Shown: in pieces, positions 8,616 through 17,574 of the stretch
How the letters are laid out: each line of letters opens with the position of its first letter
Position numbering within the stretch: the stretch's first letter is position 1
Assembly: GCA_963766505.1 (NCBI GenBank)
Contig: CAVYAL010000010.1
Coordinates: 1-64,000, forward strand
Origin: DATIRA01 sp963766505
Lineage (GTDB): Bacteria; Pseudomonadota; Gammaproteobacteria; Steroidobacterales; Steroidobacteraceae
DNA: 64,000 nt
Reading direction: 5' to 3'
Made by a program: the position numbers and the translations under genes
The notes under the pieces: model-generated
What the model was told of the DNA's origin: nothing
Seen by the model: the letters and a program-made list of their open reading frames with translations, nothing else
Database searches by the model: none

Positions 8616-10075
8616 GCCTCGATTCCGGCGATGCAGAGGTACTTGAGCTCGGTGTAGTCGAGGATGCCGTACTTGGAGCCTTCGCGGCCCATGCCGGATT
8701 CCTTGACGCCGCCGAACGGTGCCACTTCGGTGGAAATCAGGCCGGTGTTCAGCCCGACGATGCCGTATTCGAGTCCTTCCGCCACCCGGAAGGCGCGCGC
8801 GAGGTCGCGGGTGTAGAAGTAGGAAGCGAGGCCGAACTCCGTGTCGTTCGCCATCCTGATCGCTTCCTTCTCGTCCTTGAAGCCGAAGATCGGCGCGACG
8901 GGTCCGAAGGTTTCCTCGCGTGCGACCAGCATGTTCGGCTTGACCTGCGTGATCACCGTGGGCTCGAAGAAGGTGCCGCCCAGCGAGTGACGCTTGCCGC
9001 CACAGGCGACCTTGCCGCCCTTCGAGAGTGCGTCGGCGATGTGCTCCTCCACCTTCGCGACCGCCTGGGCGTCGATCAGCGGCCCCTGGTCCGTGGCCCC
9101 CTTGAGTCCGTCGCCGATGCGCAGTTTGCGAACGGCCTCGACGAGCTTGGCCACGAACACGTCGTACACGCCCTCCTGCACCAGCAGCCGGTTCGCGCAG
9201 ACGCAGGTCTGGCCGGTGTTGCGGTACTTGCTCGCGATCGCGCCCTCGACCGCGGCGTCGAGGTCCGCGTCGTCGAAGACGATGAACGGGGCGTTGCCGC
9301 CGAGCTCGAGCGAGAGCTTCTTCAGAGTACCGGCACACTGCGCCATCAGCTTCTTGCCGATGTCGGTCGAGCCGGTGAACGTGAGCTTGCGTACGATCGG
9401 GTTGGAGGTCATCTCGCCGCCGATCGCCGTCGCCGAGCCGGTGACGACGTTGAACACGCCGGCCGGGATCCCGGCGCGATGCGCCAGCTCGGCCATCGCG
9501 AGCGCCGAGTAGGGCGTCTGAGTGGCCGGCTTGCAGACGAACGTGCAGCCGGCGGCGAGCGCAGGCCCTGCCTTGCGCGTGATCATCGCCGAGGGGAAGT
9601 TCCATGGCGTGATGGCCGCCACGACGCCGACGGGCTGGCGCATCACCAGGATACGCTTGTCCGGCTGGTGACCCGGGATCAGGTCGCCATAGATGCGCTT
9701 GCCTTCCTCCGCGAACCACTCGATGAACGAGGCGGCGTAGCTGATCTCGCCCTTGGCTTCGGCCAGCGGCTTGCCCTGCTCGGCCGTCATCAGCAGCGCC
9801 AGGTCGTCGGCGTTCGCGAGCATCAGGTCGTGCCAGCGCCGCAGCAGGCCCGCGCGATCCTTCGCGGTCCGCGCGGCCCAGGCCGGGAAGGCGGCCTGCG
9901 CGGCTTCGATCGCATGGCGCGTTTCCGCGGCGCCGAGATCAGGTACCGTGCCGAGCGTTTCGCCGCTCGCCGGGTTCGACACCTCGCGCGTACCGCCGCC
10001 GTGGGCATTCACCCAGGCGCCATCCACGTAGCACTGCTGGCGCAGCAGACTGGGATCCTTGAGTTCGAGTGTCAT
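8612..10075 (-). CDS. gabD: succinate-semialdehyde dehydrogenase (NADP+)
   Basis: Aldehyde dehydrogenase family member closest in appearance to GabD, oxidising succinate semialdehyde to succinate in GABA and related catabolism. 487 residues. Catalytic Cys291 lies in NTGQTCVCANR with a second Cys two residues on, as in GabD; the general-base Glu257 is in LELGGNAPF. The N-terminal SLLRQQCYVDGAW and the C-terminal EVAPFGGVKESGMGREGS also match the family. A 4-base overlap couples it to the efflux gene downstream. No GABA transaminase gene is present here, so the exact substrate is inferred. Confidence 0.88.
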   Translation of the reverse strand: MTLELKDPSLLRQQCYVDGAWVNAHGGGTREVSNPASGETLGTVPDLGAAETRHAIEAAQAAFPAWAARTAKDRAGLLRRWHDLMLANADDLALLMTAEQGKPLAEAKGEISYAASFIEWFAEEGKRIYGDLIPGHQPDKRILVMRQPVGVVAAITPWNFPSAMITRKAGPALAAGCTFVCKPATQTPYSALAMAELAHRAGIPAGVFNVVTGSATAIGGEMTSNPIVRKLTFTGSTDIGKKLMAQCAGTLKKLSLELGGNAPFIVFDDADLDAAVEGAIASKYRNTGQTCVCANRLLVQEGVYDVFVAKLVEAVRKLRIGDGLKGATDQGPLIDAQAVAKVEEHIADALSKGGKVACGGKRHSLGGTFFEPTVITQVKPNMLVAREETFGPVAPIFGFKDEKEAIRMANDTEFGLASYFYTRDLARAFRVAEGLEYGIVGLNTGLISTEVAPFGGVKESGMGREGSKYGILDYTELKYLCIAGIEA

Positions 10076-10167
10076 GACTGAGGGTCCTCAGGTAGATTCG
10101 GCCCGATCTCCCGGCCCGCTACCAGCAATGCCGACAGAGGCTGCCCGGAGAGCGGATGCGGGCGGCA

Positions 10168-10830
10168 TCATCCAACGTGCTGCCGGAAGAACTCCACCGA
10201 GCGCTCGAACGCGAGGTGCGCGCTCGCGGCGTCGAAATCCGCGCGATCCGTGCAGTTGAACCCATGCCCGGCCGGGTAGAGGTGATAGACGCCCGCGGGA
10301 TAGGATTTCCTGATCGCCGCGACGTCCGCAGCGGAGATGTAGGGATCCTTTTCGCCGAAGTGGAACATCACCGGGGCGCGCGGCTTGTGGTCCAGCGCCT
10401 GCGCGATGCCGCCTCCGTAGTAGGCGACTGCGGCGGCGACGTTGGTGTGGCAGGCGGACAGGTAGGCCACCTTGCCGCCCCAGCAGTAGCCGACCGCGCC
10501 GACGCGGCCGGCGTGGGAGACTGCGTCGATGGCCGCGTTGACGTCGGCCAGTACGGCCGCGTCGTCGAGCCGTCCCATCAGCGAGAGCCCGCGCTCGAGA
10601 CCGCTGGCGTCATATGCAAGGTCCACGTTCTTCTCGAGGCGGTCGAACATCGCAGGCGCGATCGCCAGATAGCCTTCCGCGGCATATTGCTCGGCGACAC
10701 GACGGATGTGCGAAGTCACGCCGAAGACTTCCTGTATCACCACGATCGCACCTCGTGCCGGTTCCTGTGGCTTCACGAGGTAGGCGGACAGGACGTTGCC
10801 ATCGGAGGCTCTGAGTTGCAGCGTAGTCAT
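10168..10830 (-). CDS. dienelactone hydrolase family protein
   Basis: Alpha/beta hydrolase of the dienelactone hydrolase family, about 220 residues. The nucleophile motif GYCWGG carries the expected Cys (residue near 120), the acid is in FHFGEKDPYIS, and the His is in YPAGHGFNC. Such enzymes open dienelactones in chloroaromatic degradation, but many family members are general esterases and no aromatic pathway genes are nearby. The ATG at 10830 (start MTTLQL) is preferred over an upstream in-frame ATG because the family begins there. Cytoplasmic. Confidence 0.82.
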   Translation of the reverse strand: MTTLQLRASDGNVLSAYLVKPQEPARGAIVVIQEVFGVTSHIRRVAEQYAAEGYLAIAPAMFDRLEKNVDLAYDASGLERGLSLMGRLDDAAVLADVNAAIDAVSHAGRVGAVGYCWGGKVAYLSACHTNVAAAVAYYGGGIAQALDHKPRAPVMFHFGEKDPYISAADVAAIRKSYPAGVYHLYPAGHGFNCTDRADFDAASAHLAFERSVEFFRQHVG

Positions 10831-10915
10831 CGCGGCTCCATTGCGCGGGGTCGTCGGGGAAGACTTCAAGGATAACAGGCGGGGTCGCCCGTAACCCGTC
10901 GGGAGAAGTACCGAG

Positions 10916-10991
10916 CGCCCCCAAAAGGGGACAGATTTATTTACCGATTCATTTGCTTGCCGGCAAATAAATCTGTCCCCTTTTGGGGGCG
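10916..10991. repeat. long perfect palindrome with GGGGACAGATTTATTT core
   Basis: Two perfect 27-base arms (10916-10942 and 10965-10991) around a 22-base spacer. The arm core, AAAAGGGGACAGATTTATTT, recurs at 14434-14480. The motif is widespread in Gammaproteobacteria and has been associated with REP elements and RAYT-type (Y1) transposases; no transposase gene is in the window. It sits immediately upstream of the thiolase gene and could form a stable hairpin in a read-through transcript. Confidence 0.9.
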
Positions 10992-11036
10992 ATGGCGGGG
11001 GCTATACTGCCGGCTGTCCCCTGCCCGGAGCCTCCC

Positions 11037-12323
11037 ATGCTGGTCGGAAACCAGGTCCGTCGCGTTGCCATCATCGGCGGCCTTCGAATTCCGTTCGTCC
11101 GTGCGATGGGCGCCTATGCCGAGTGCAGCAATCAGGACATGCTGACGGCCGTGCTCCGGGGGCTCGTCGCGCGGTATCACCTCGAGGGAGTGCGACTGGG
11201 CGACGTCGCCGCAGGCGCGGTGCTCAAGCACCCGCGCGACTTCAACCTGGTTCGTGAATGCGTGCTCGGCAGCGGCCTCTCGCCCGAGACCCCGGGCCTC
11301 GACCTGCAGCGGGCCTGCGGGACGAGTCTCGAGGCCGCCGGCGTCATCGGGATGAAGATCGCGCTCGGGCAGATCGAGGCCGGAATCGCGGGCGGCGTGG
11401 ACACCGCGAGCGACGCGCCAATCGGCGTCAGCGAGCGCCTGCGTCGGCTGATGCTCAGGAGTGCGCGCGGCCGCACGCTCGGCGAGCGCGTATCGCCCTG
11501 GCTCGGGCTGAGGCCCGGGCACCTCAAGCCCAGCCTGCCGGCCGTCGTGGAGCCCCGTACCGGGCTCTCGATGGGCCAGAGCTGCGAGCTGATGGCCCGG
11601 CAGTGGGACATCAGCCGGGAATCGCAGGATGCGCTGGCACTCGAGAGCCATCGCAGCGCCGCGGCTGCCTACGACGAGGGTTTCTACTCGGACCTGCTGA
11701 TCGAGTACCAGGGCATCGCCCAGGACGACAACCTGCGCCGCGATACCAGCCTCGAGCGGCTGGCCAGGCTCAAGCCTGCGTTCCCGGTGGACGGGAGCGG
11801 GACGCTGACGGCCGGCAACTCGACACCGATGACGGACGGCGCTTCGGCCGTTCTGCTCGCCACCGAGGACTGGGCCCGGGCGCGCGACCTGCCGGTGCAG
11901 GCGTACCTGAGTTACCTGAAGGTGGCCGCGGTGGACTTCGCAGGCGGCGAGGACGGCCTGCTGATGGCGCCTGCGTTTGCCGTGCCGCGGATGCTGGCCG
12001 ATGCAGGCCTCGCGCTGCAGGATTTCGACTATTACGAGATTCACGAGGCGTTCGCCGCCCAGGTGCTCTGCACGCTGAAGGCCTGGGAGTCGGCCGAGTT
12101 CTGTCGCGAACGCCTCGGGCTGGCCGGGCCGCTGGGCTCGATCGATCGCGCCCGCTTGAACGTCAAGGGTTCGAGCCTCGCGGTCGGACACCCGTTCGCG
12201 GCGACCGGGGCACGGATCCTCGCCACGCTCGCGAAGCTCGTCGCGCAGCGCGGGTCAGGCCGGGGGCTCATCTCGGTCTGTACCGCCGGCGGGATGGGCG
12301 TGACGGCGATCGTGGAGAAATAG
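11037..12323 (+). CDS. acetyl-CoA C-acyltransferase, FadI-like thiolase
   Basis: Thiolase of the FadI type, likely cleaving 3-ketoacyl-CoA in beta-oxidation; cytoplasmic. From the ATG at 11037 it has 428 residues, matching E. coli FadI length. Nucleophile Cys94 lies in LQRACGTSLEA, His336 in HEAFAAQ, His385 in VGHPFAATG, and the second Cys415 in CTAGGMG. The segment GVDTASDAPIGVS and the TGLSMGQSCELMA motif also resemble FadI. The upstream in-frame codons overlap the palindrome at 10916-10991 and are rejected. No fadJ partner is adjacent, so a biosynthetic or degradative direction cannot be fixed. Confidence 0.88.
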   Translation: MLVGNQVRRVAIIGGLRIPFVRAMGAYAECSNQDMLTAVLRGLVARYHLEGVRLGDVAAGAVLKHPRDFNLVRECVLGSGLSPETPGLDLQRACGTSLEAAGVIGMKIALGQIEAGIAGGVDTASDAPIGVSERLRRLMLRSARGRTLGERVSPWLGLRPGHLKPSLPAVVEPRTGLSMGQSCELMARQWDISRESQDALALESHRSAAAAYDEGFYSDLLIEYQGIAQDDNLRRDTSLERLARLKPAFPVDGSGTLTAGNSTPMTDGASAVLLATEDWARARDLPVQAYLSYLKVAAVDFAGGEDGLLMAPAFAVPRMLADAGLALQDFDYYEIHEAFAAQVLCTLKAWESAEFCRERLGLAGPLGSIDRARLNVKGSSLAVGHPFAATGARILATLAKLVAQRGSGRGLISVCTAGGMGVTAIVEK

Positions 12324-12328
12324 GCTGG

Positions 12329-12523
12329 CCCTCACCCCGACCCTCTCCCGCTGGTGCGGGAGAGGGAGCGGAAACCCTCACCCCGACCCTCTCCCGCTGG
12401 TGCGGGAGAGGGAGCGGAAACCCTCACCCCGCCCTCTCCCGCGCCAGCGGGAGAGGGAGCAGAGGCCCCACTCCAGTCCTCTCCCGCGTCAGCGGGAGAG
12501 GGTGGCCGAAGGCCGGGTGAGGG
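12329..12523. repeat. REP-like array B, four units
   Basis: Four units of the same family as array A. The first two are identical 46-base copies, implying recent duplication; the fourth is diverged (CCCCACTCCAGTCC) and closes with GGCCGGGTGAGGG. The array begins 5 bases after the thiolase stop and occupies most of the 281-base gap before the first DUF885 gene. Confidence 0.9.
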
Positions 12524-12604
12524 CTCGTGCCGGTTCGCCGCGCAGCAGCGTCCACCGATCGCCCCGTATAATCCGCCGCTTCCCCAGCCACCCGGATTCG
12601 CCCC

Positions 12605-14422
12605 ATGAGCAACCGTGCCCGACTCTCATGCCTGACCAGCGCCGCTGCTGCACTGTTGCTCGCAATTGGCGCCTCGCCGGTGCTGGCCGCCGAAACCGGC
12701 GAGCCCGCTACCGCTGCAGTTTCAAGCAGTGCGCGCCTGAACACCCTCGTCGACCAGTACTTCGAGGAGTGGCTCAAGCTCAATCCGCTCGCGGCCACCT
12801 TCATCGGTGACAACCGCTACAACGACAGCCTGCCGAACTCGATCGGGCCGCAGCATCGCGCCGCTGAGCACGAGCTGAACGCCCGTTACCTCGCGGCGAT
12901 CAAGGCAATCGACCCGGCCACGCTTTCGCCGCGTGACCGGATCTCCTACGACATCTTCCTGCGCGAGCGCGAGCGCGCGATCGAGGCCGAGCGCTTTCCC
13001 TGGCACCTGCTGCCGATCAACCAGGCGGGGAGCCTCGTGACGCTGATGCCGGCGCTCGGCTCCGGTGACAGCGCGCAGCCGTTTGCCACGGTGCAGGACT
13101 ACGAGAACTGGCTCGGGCGCCTGGACGGATTCGCGGTATGGATGGACCAGGCGATCGCAAACATGCGCGAGGGCATGGCGAAGGGCGTCGTGCAGCCGCG
13201 TCCCGTGATGGAGAAGCTTCTGCCCCAGCTCGAGTCGATGATCGTCGCCGAGCCCGAAGAGAGCCTGTTCTACGCGCCGCTGCGGAAGTTCCCGGACGCG
13301 ATCGCGGCCCCCGAGCAGGAACGACTGACCGAGGCCTACTCGAAGAAGATCAGCGGGACCGTGGTACCGGCCTATGCGCGGATGCGGGACTTCGTCCGCG
13401 ACGAATACCTGCCGAAGGCGCGCGATAGCGTCGCCTGGACCGCGCTGCCCGATGGCGCGGCCTGGTACGCGTTCGCCGTGCGCGAGCATACGACCACGGA
13501 CATGTCGCCCGACGAGATCCACGAGCTGGGCCTCAGCGAGGTCGGCCGCATCCTCGGCGAGATGGACGGCGTTCGCAGGCAGGTCGGATTCGACGGCGAC
13601 CTCGAGGCCTTCTTCACGCATCTCGAGACGAGCCCCGAGTTCTACTTCACGCAGGGACCCGACCTCGTGCAGGGCTACAACCAGATCAAGCGGCGCATCG
13701 ACGCCGAGCTGCCGCGGCTTTTCTCGGTGCTGCCGAAGGCGGACTACGAGGTGCGCGAGGTGGAGGCTTTCCGTGCGCAGTCCTCGGCCGGCGCTTTCTA
13801 CCAGCAGCCGTCGGCCGACGGCTCCCGGCCGGGCATCTTCTACGTCAATACCTACAACCTGAAGGCGCAGCCGAAGTTCGGCATGGAGACGCTGTCGCTG
13901 CACGAGGCCTCGCCCGGCCATCACTTCCAGATTTCGATCCAGCAGGAACTCGAGGACGTGCCCCGCTTCCGCCGCTTCGGCGGTGATTACACCGCCTTCG
14001 TCGAAGGCTGGGCGCTCTATGCCGAGTATCTCGGCAAGGAACTGGGCCTGTTCACGGACCCGTACCAGTGGTTCGGGCGCCTGAACGACGAGCAGCTTCG
14101 TGCGATGCGGCTGGTCGTGGACACCGGACTGCACTCGAAGGGCTGGAGCCGCGAGCGGGCGATCCAGTACATGCTGGACAACTCGACGCTGGCCGAGACG
14201 GATGTCGTCTCCGAAGTCGAGCGATACATCGCCTGGCCGGGCCAGGCGCTCGGCTACAAGGTCGGCGACCTGCACATCCAGGGGCTGCGGCGACAGGCCG
14301 AGCAGGAACTCGGCGAGAAGTTCGATATCCGGGACTTCCACCGCGAGGTGCTCGGCGACGGCGCCGTGCCGCTGTCGGTGCTGGACGCAAAGATCGAGCG
14401 CTGGATCGCGTCCCGCAAGTAG
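12605..14422 (+). CDS. secreted DUF885 family protein (putative metallo-hydrolase), copy 1
   Basis: 605 residues with a Sec signal peptide (hydrophobic core about residues 11-26, cleavage after VLA). DUF885 proteins carry a zinc-peptidase-like signature: here HEASPGHHFQ at about residues 433-442 and EGWALYAE about 33 residues later, giving the two His and downstream Glu of a gluzincin-like site. Predicted periplasmic or outer-face hydrolase; the substrate is unknown for most of the family. It is followed by a paralogue in the same direction, separated by the palindrome at 14434. Confidence 0.85.
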   Translation: MSNRARLSCLTSAAAALLLAIGASPVLAAETGEPATAAVSSSARLNTLVDQYFEEWLKLNPLAATFIGDNRYNDSLPNSIGPQHRAAEHELNARYLAAIKAIDPATLSPRDRISYDIFLRERERAIEAERFPWHLLPINQAGSLVTLMPALGSGDSAQPFATVQDYENWLGRLDGFAVWMDQAIANMREGMAKGVVQPRPVMEKLLPQLESMIVAEPEESLFYAPLRKFPDAIAAPEQERLTEAYSKKISGTVVPAYARMRDFVRDEYLPKARDSVAWTALPDGAAWYAFAVREHTTTDMSPDEIHELGLSEVGRILGEMDGVRRQVGFDGDLEAFFTHLETSPEFYFTQGPDLVQGYNQIKRRIDAELPRLFSVLPKADYEVREVEAFRAQSSAGAFYQQPSADGSRPGIFYVNTYNLKAQPKFGMETLSLHEASPGHHFQISIQQELEDVPRFRRFGGDYTAFVEGWALYAEYLGKELGLFTDPYQWFGRLNDEQLRAMRLVVDTGLHSKGWSRERAIQYMLDNSTLAETDVVSEVERYIAWPGQALGYKVGDLHIQGLRRQAEQELGEKFDIRDFHREVLGDGAVPLSVLDAKIERWIASRK

Positions 14423-14433
14423 CTGACGAATAA

Positions 14434-14480
14434 ATAAAGGGGACAGATTTATTTGATTCAAATAAATCTGTCCCCTTTAT
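14434..14480. repeat. second GGGGACAGATTTATTT palindrome
   Basis: Perfect 23-base arms around a single central base, sharing the AAGGGGACAGATTTATTT core with the palindrome at 10916-10991. It lies 12 bases after the stop of the first DUF885 gene. Being able to form a long hairpin, it may also limit read-through, although it lacks a following T-run. Confidence 0.9.
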
Positions 14481-14528
14481 GGGCTCTTTGTGCTCCAGCT
14501 CGTGCTGGCTGATCCCCATCTGACGACG

Positions 14529-16361
14529 ATGCACAAGCCGCTTCCTGTCCTGCTCCTGTGCTGCTCCCTTCTCGTCGCCTGCGGCGATGCGGGTACGCAA
14601 GGCGGAACCGCCGCGCAGGCTCCATCGGTCCAGCGTCCGGCGGTCGCCAAGTCACGCAACGCCCAGTCGCAGGAGCTCGAACGGATCGTCGAGGAATACT
14701 ACGACCGCCATCTGGAACTGAACCCGCTGCAGGCGACCGCCGAGGGAGATCATCGCTACGACGACCGGCTCGGCGATTACCTGAGTGAAAAGTGGCTGGC
14801 CGACTCGCTCTGGTACGAGCAGGAGGCGCTGGAGCGGCTCGGGCGCGTCAATGCGGAGGAACTCGACGACGAGGACCTCGTCACCTACGAGGCCTTTCGC
14901 TATGGCCGCAGGATCGCGATCGAGGGCTTCCGGTATCCGGGTGAACTCCTCCCGGTGCACCAGTTCTCCAGCCTGCCCGTCACGTTCGCGATGCTCGGCT
15001 CCGGGGAAGGCATCCACCCGTTTCACAGCGTGCAGGACTACGACAATTTCCTCTCGCGAATGGACGACTTCGTGGCCTGGGTGGACCAGGCGATCGCCAA
15101 CATGCGCGAGGGCATCGAGAAGGGCATCGTCCAGCCGCGCGTGCTGATCGAGCGGACGCTGCCGCAGCTGACCGCGCCGTTGACCGATGATCCGAAGCAG
15201 AGCCTCTTCTGGCGCCCGATCCTGAGCTTTCCAGCGAGCCTCGACGTCAGCGATCGCAAGCGGCTGATCCTCGCGTTCGAGCAGAAGCTGCGGGAGGAGG
15301 TGTTTCCTGCCTACCGACGGCTGCACGAGTTCCTGCAGGACGAGTATCTCCCGCAGGCCCGGGACAGCGTCGGCCTCTCGGACCTGCCGAACGGCGGCTC
15401 CTGGTACGCCTACCTCGCTCGACTGCACACCGGCACGACGATGACGCCCGAGCAGATCCACCAGCTCGGGCTGGCCGAAGTCGCGCGCATCCGCGCCGAG
15501 ATGGAGCGCGTCAAGGAGACGATCGGCTTCGAGGGCGAACTGCAGGCGTTCTTCGACGCGCTGCGTCGGGATCCGGAACTCCATTTCACGGAGGCAGGCG
15601 AGCTGATTGCCGGCTACCGCGAGATCGGCAAGCGCGTCGAGCGATCCCTGCCGCTGCTCTTTGCGGTGAGTCCCAGGGCCGGTTTCGAGATCCGGCCAGT
15701 CGAGGCCTTCCGTGCGGCGTCGGAGGCTGCGGCCTCGTACCAGAGTGCAAGCGCGGATGGCTCGCGGCTCGGCATCTTCTACGTCAACACCTACGAGCTC
15801 GCCTCGCGGCCGAAATACTCGATGGAGGCGCTGTACCTGCACGAGGCCGTGCCGGGGCATCACTTCCAGGGCTCGCTGGCCCAGGAGATGACGACGCTGC
15901 CGCGCTTCCGCCGCTTCGGCTGGGACACGGCCTATGGGGAAGGCTGGGCGCTCTACGCCGAATCGCTCGGCTCCGACCTCGGCCTGTACACGGACCCGTA
16001 CAGCCGCTTCGGAGCGCTGATGACCGAGATGTGGCGCGCGGTGCGTCTCGTCGTGGATACGGGCCTGCACGCGAAGGGCTGGAGCCGCGAGCAGGCGATC
16101 GACTACATGCGCGCGAACACCGCGCTCGGCGAGGCGGACATAGTCGCCGAGGTCGAGCGCTACATCGCCTGGCCCGGCCAGGCGCTCGCCTACAAGATCG
16201 GGGAACTCAAGATCCGCGAGCTGCGCGACCGCGCGCAGCAGAAGCTCGGGCCGCGCTTCGACATCCGCGAGTTCCACTCGCAGGTGCTGCTCGACGGCTC
16301 GCTGCCGCTCGCGGTGCTGGAGGCGAAGATCGACCGGTGGATTTCGACATCTGCTCGCTAA
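14529..16361 (+). CDS. DUF885 family lipoprotein (putative metallo-hydrolase), copy 2
   Basis: Paralogue of the preceding gene, 610 residues from the ATG at 14529. Unlike copy 1 it has a lipoprotein signal (LLVAC, Cys near residue 18), so it is probably membrane-anchored. It keeps HEAVPGHHFQ and GEGWALYAE, and the whole protein aligns with copy 1 (for example LELNPLQAT against LKLNPLAAT, and AYKIGELKIRELR against GYKVGDLHIQGLR). An in-frame start upstream at 14490 is rejected because it would add residues ahead of the signal peptide. Substrate unknown. Confidence 0.85.
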   Translation: MHKPLPVLLLCCSLLVACGDAGTQGGTAAQAPSVQRPAVAKSRNAQSQELERIVEEYYDRHLELNPLQATAEGDHRYDDRLGDYLSEKWLADSLWYEQEALERLGRVNAEELDDEDLVTYEAFRYGRRIAIEGFRYPGELLPVHQFSSLPVTFAMLGSGEGIHPFHSVQDYDNFLSRMDDFVAWVDQAIANMREGIEKGIVQPRVLIERTLPQLTAPLTDDPKQSLFWRPILSFPASLDVSDRKRLILAFEQKLREEVFPAYRRLHEFLQDEYLPQARDSVGLSDLPNGGSWYAYLARLHTGTTMTPEQIHQLGLAEVARIRAEMERVKETIGFEGELQAFFDALRRDPELHFTEAGELIAGYREIGKRVERSLPLLFAVSPRAGFEIRPVEAFRAASEAAASYQSASADGSRLGIFYVNTYELASRPKYSMEALYLHEAVPGHHFQGSLAQEMTTLPRFRRFGWDTAYGEGWALYAESLGSDLGLYTDPYSRFGALMTEMWRAVRLVVDTGLHAKGWSREQAIDYMRANTALGEADIVAEVERYIAWPGQALAYKIGELKIRELRDRAQQKLGPRFDIREFHSQVLLDGSLPLAVLEAKIDRWISTSAR

Positions 16362-16448
16362 CGCAATTCCGGTCGACACGGCCAGTTTTGTCCCTTGCGC
16401 TGCTCTTCCCGACGACCACAATTGGGTTGCACGCCCGGCCCGAGAAAA

Positions 16449-16472
16449 GTATATATTCTAAATATATATTTG
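16449..16472. promoter_or_regulatory. AT-rich palindromic operator/promoter of vapBC
   Basis: The segment TATATATTCTAAATATATA is an inverted repeat rich in A/T in an otherwise GC-rich region, just ahead of an AGGAG ribosome binding site (16474-16478) and the vapB start. Antitoxins of this class usually repress their own promoter through such palindromes; that role is inferred. Confidence 0.6.
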
Positions 16473-16485
16473 CAGGAGATCCGTG

Positions 16486-16719
16486 ATGAGGACCGCCAAG
16501 CTGTTCAAGAATGGCGAAAGCCAGGCCGTGCGGCTGCCGAAGGAATTCCGCTTCGAAGGCACGGAGGTACTCATCAAGCGCATGGGCGCGGCGGTCGTGC
16601 TGCTGCCGCGTTCGGGCTCCTGGGACACGCTGATCCAGAGCCTGGCGAAATTTCCTGAAGACTTTCTAGAGACGAGGGATCAGCCAGAGTCGGCCGACCG
16701 TCGCGAGGGACTGGGGTGA
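16486..16719 (+). CDS. vapB: VapB-type antitoxin (AbrB/SpoVT fold)
   Basis: 77-residue antitoxin. The N-terminal 45 residues form a swapped-hairpin AbrB DNA-binding domain (AKLFKNGESQAVRLPKEFRFEGTEV), and the C-terminal tail, with WDTLIQSLAKFPEDFLETRDQP, would wrap the VapC toxin. The ATG at 16486 is preferred to the GTG at 16483 because of the spacing to AGGAG. Ten bases separate it from vapC. Expected to neutralise the toxin and autoregulate the operon through the AT-rich palindrome upstream. Confidence 0.88.
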   Translation: MRTAKLFKNGESQAVRLPKEFRFEGTEVLIKRMGAAVVLLPRSGSWDTLIQSLAKFPEDFLETRDQPESADRREGLG

Positions 16720-16729
16720 GTCGCAAGCC

Positions 16730-17131
16730 GTGAAGTGGTTGCTGGATACGAACACCTGCATTTCGATCATCCGCCGCCGGCCGGATGTGGTCCTGAGGCG
16801 CCTGCGCGGCAAGCCCATTGGGCATGTCGGAATCTCGTCGATCACGCTCGCCGAACTCGAGTTCGGTGCTGCCAAGAGCTCGCGATCGGAGTCGGCGCGA
16901 CTCGCGTTGGCCGAGTTCCTGCTGCCGCTCGAGATCGCGGACTTCGACGCTGCCGCTGCGGGCGTCTACGGCCTGGTCCGTGCGGCTCTCGAAAAGAAGG
17001 GCCGCCCGATCGGACCCCTGGACACGCTGATCGCGGCGCACGCACTGGCCGTAGAGTCCGTGCTGGTCACAAACAATACCCGGGAGTTTCGCCGGGTCCC
17101 CGGGCTGGCGGTCGAGGACTGGACGTCCTGA
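16730..17131 (+). CDS. vapC: VapC-type PIN-domain ribonuclease toxin
   Basis: 133-residue PIN-domain endoribonuclease. Acidic metal ligands are visible: Asp6 in WLLDTNTC, Glu in ITLAELEFG near residue 42, Asp in GPLDTLIAAHAL near residue 98, and the closing LVTNNTREF motif. VapC toxins cleave tRNA or rRNA to halt translation. The GTG start follows vapB closely. The pair looks intact and may be functional as a chromosomal toxin-antitoxin module. Confidence 0.9.
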   Translation: MKWLLDTNTCISIIRRRPDVVLRRLRGKPIGHVGISSITLAELEFGAAKSSRSESARLALAEFLLPLEIADFDAAAAGVYGLVRAALEKKGRPIGPLDTLIAAHALAVESVLVTNNTREFRRVPGLAVEDWTS

Positions 17132-17164
17132 GCGTTCGCCCGGTCACGCGAGCGTGCACCGGCG

Positions 17165-17504
17165 CTACCGGCTGGAGCCATGCTCCAGCGTGTCTATCCG
17201 CTCGACCTTGCCGTCCACCATGCGGACGCGCTGCATCAGCTTGTTCGGGCCGAAGTCGTAGGTCCAGGTATCGACCGGCACTTCGTCGGTCCCCGGGAAC
17301 GAGTACTCGCGTCCACCACGCTCGAAGCGCGGCTGTCGCACGATCCAGCTGCGTTCCTTGCGTGCCGGTTCGCCGCAATGCTCGAGCACGTATTCGATCC
17401 GGTCGCCCTCGCTGATCAGCCTGCTGCCGCAACGCATCGAGTCCGCTTGCGCGGCCAACGGTATGAGCCTGCAGCAGCACGCAGAGCGCGACGCCCTGCA
17501 TCAT
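17165..17504 (-). pseudogene. DUF2845 protein, apparently frameshifted inside its signal peptide
   Basis: The body (from 17458 leftward, SMRCGSRLISEGD to the C-terminus) is a DUF2845 domain like that of the adjacent gene, with paired cysteines and DTWTYDFGPNKLMQRVRMVDGKV. It has no usual start in its own frame. The +1 shifted frame gives MMQGVALCVLLQ from 17504, and joining it at 17468-17469 (one extra G in the coding strand) to LIPLAAQADSMRC would give a normal signal peptide. So a one-base insertion is likely, real or artefactual. Predicted periplasmic, unknown function. Confidence 0.65.
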
Positions 17505-17530
17505 CCCCGCAGCGGTCTTCCTCGTTCGAA

Positions 17531-17571
17531 CTCTCTCCCGGCGCAGCTGGGAGAGGGCAGGGTGAGGGTCG
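17531..17571. repeat. solo REP-like unit
   Basis: A single hairpin CTCTCCCGGC...GCTGGGAGAGGG followed by GGGTGAGGG, a degenerate member of the REP family found as arrays at 7244, 12329 and 26474. It occupies the short gap between the two DUF2845 genes. Confidence 0.75.
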
Positions 17572-17574
17572 ATC

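Noticed and set aside
7419..9719. A single 766-residue protein combining the efflux pump with an N-terminal extension
   Set aside because: The N-terminal half is the wrong frame of gabD; the true start overlaps the gabD stop.
12329..12523. Array of repeats as a CRISPR
   Set aside because: Units are hairpin-containing and contiguous, with no unique spacers and no cas genes; the same units occur elsewhere as REP-like elements.
12722..14461. A 579-residue minus-strand open frame over the first DUF885 gene
   Set aside because: Antisense shadow; the plus-strand gene has a signal peptide and metal motifs.
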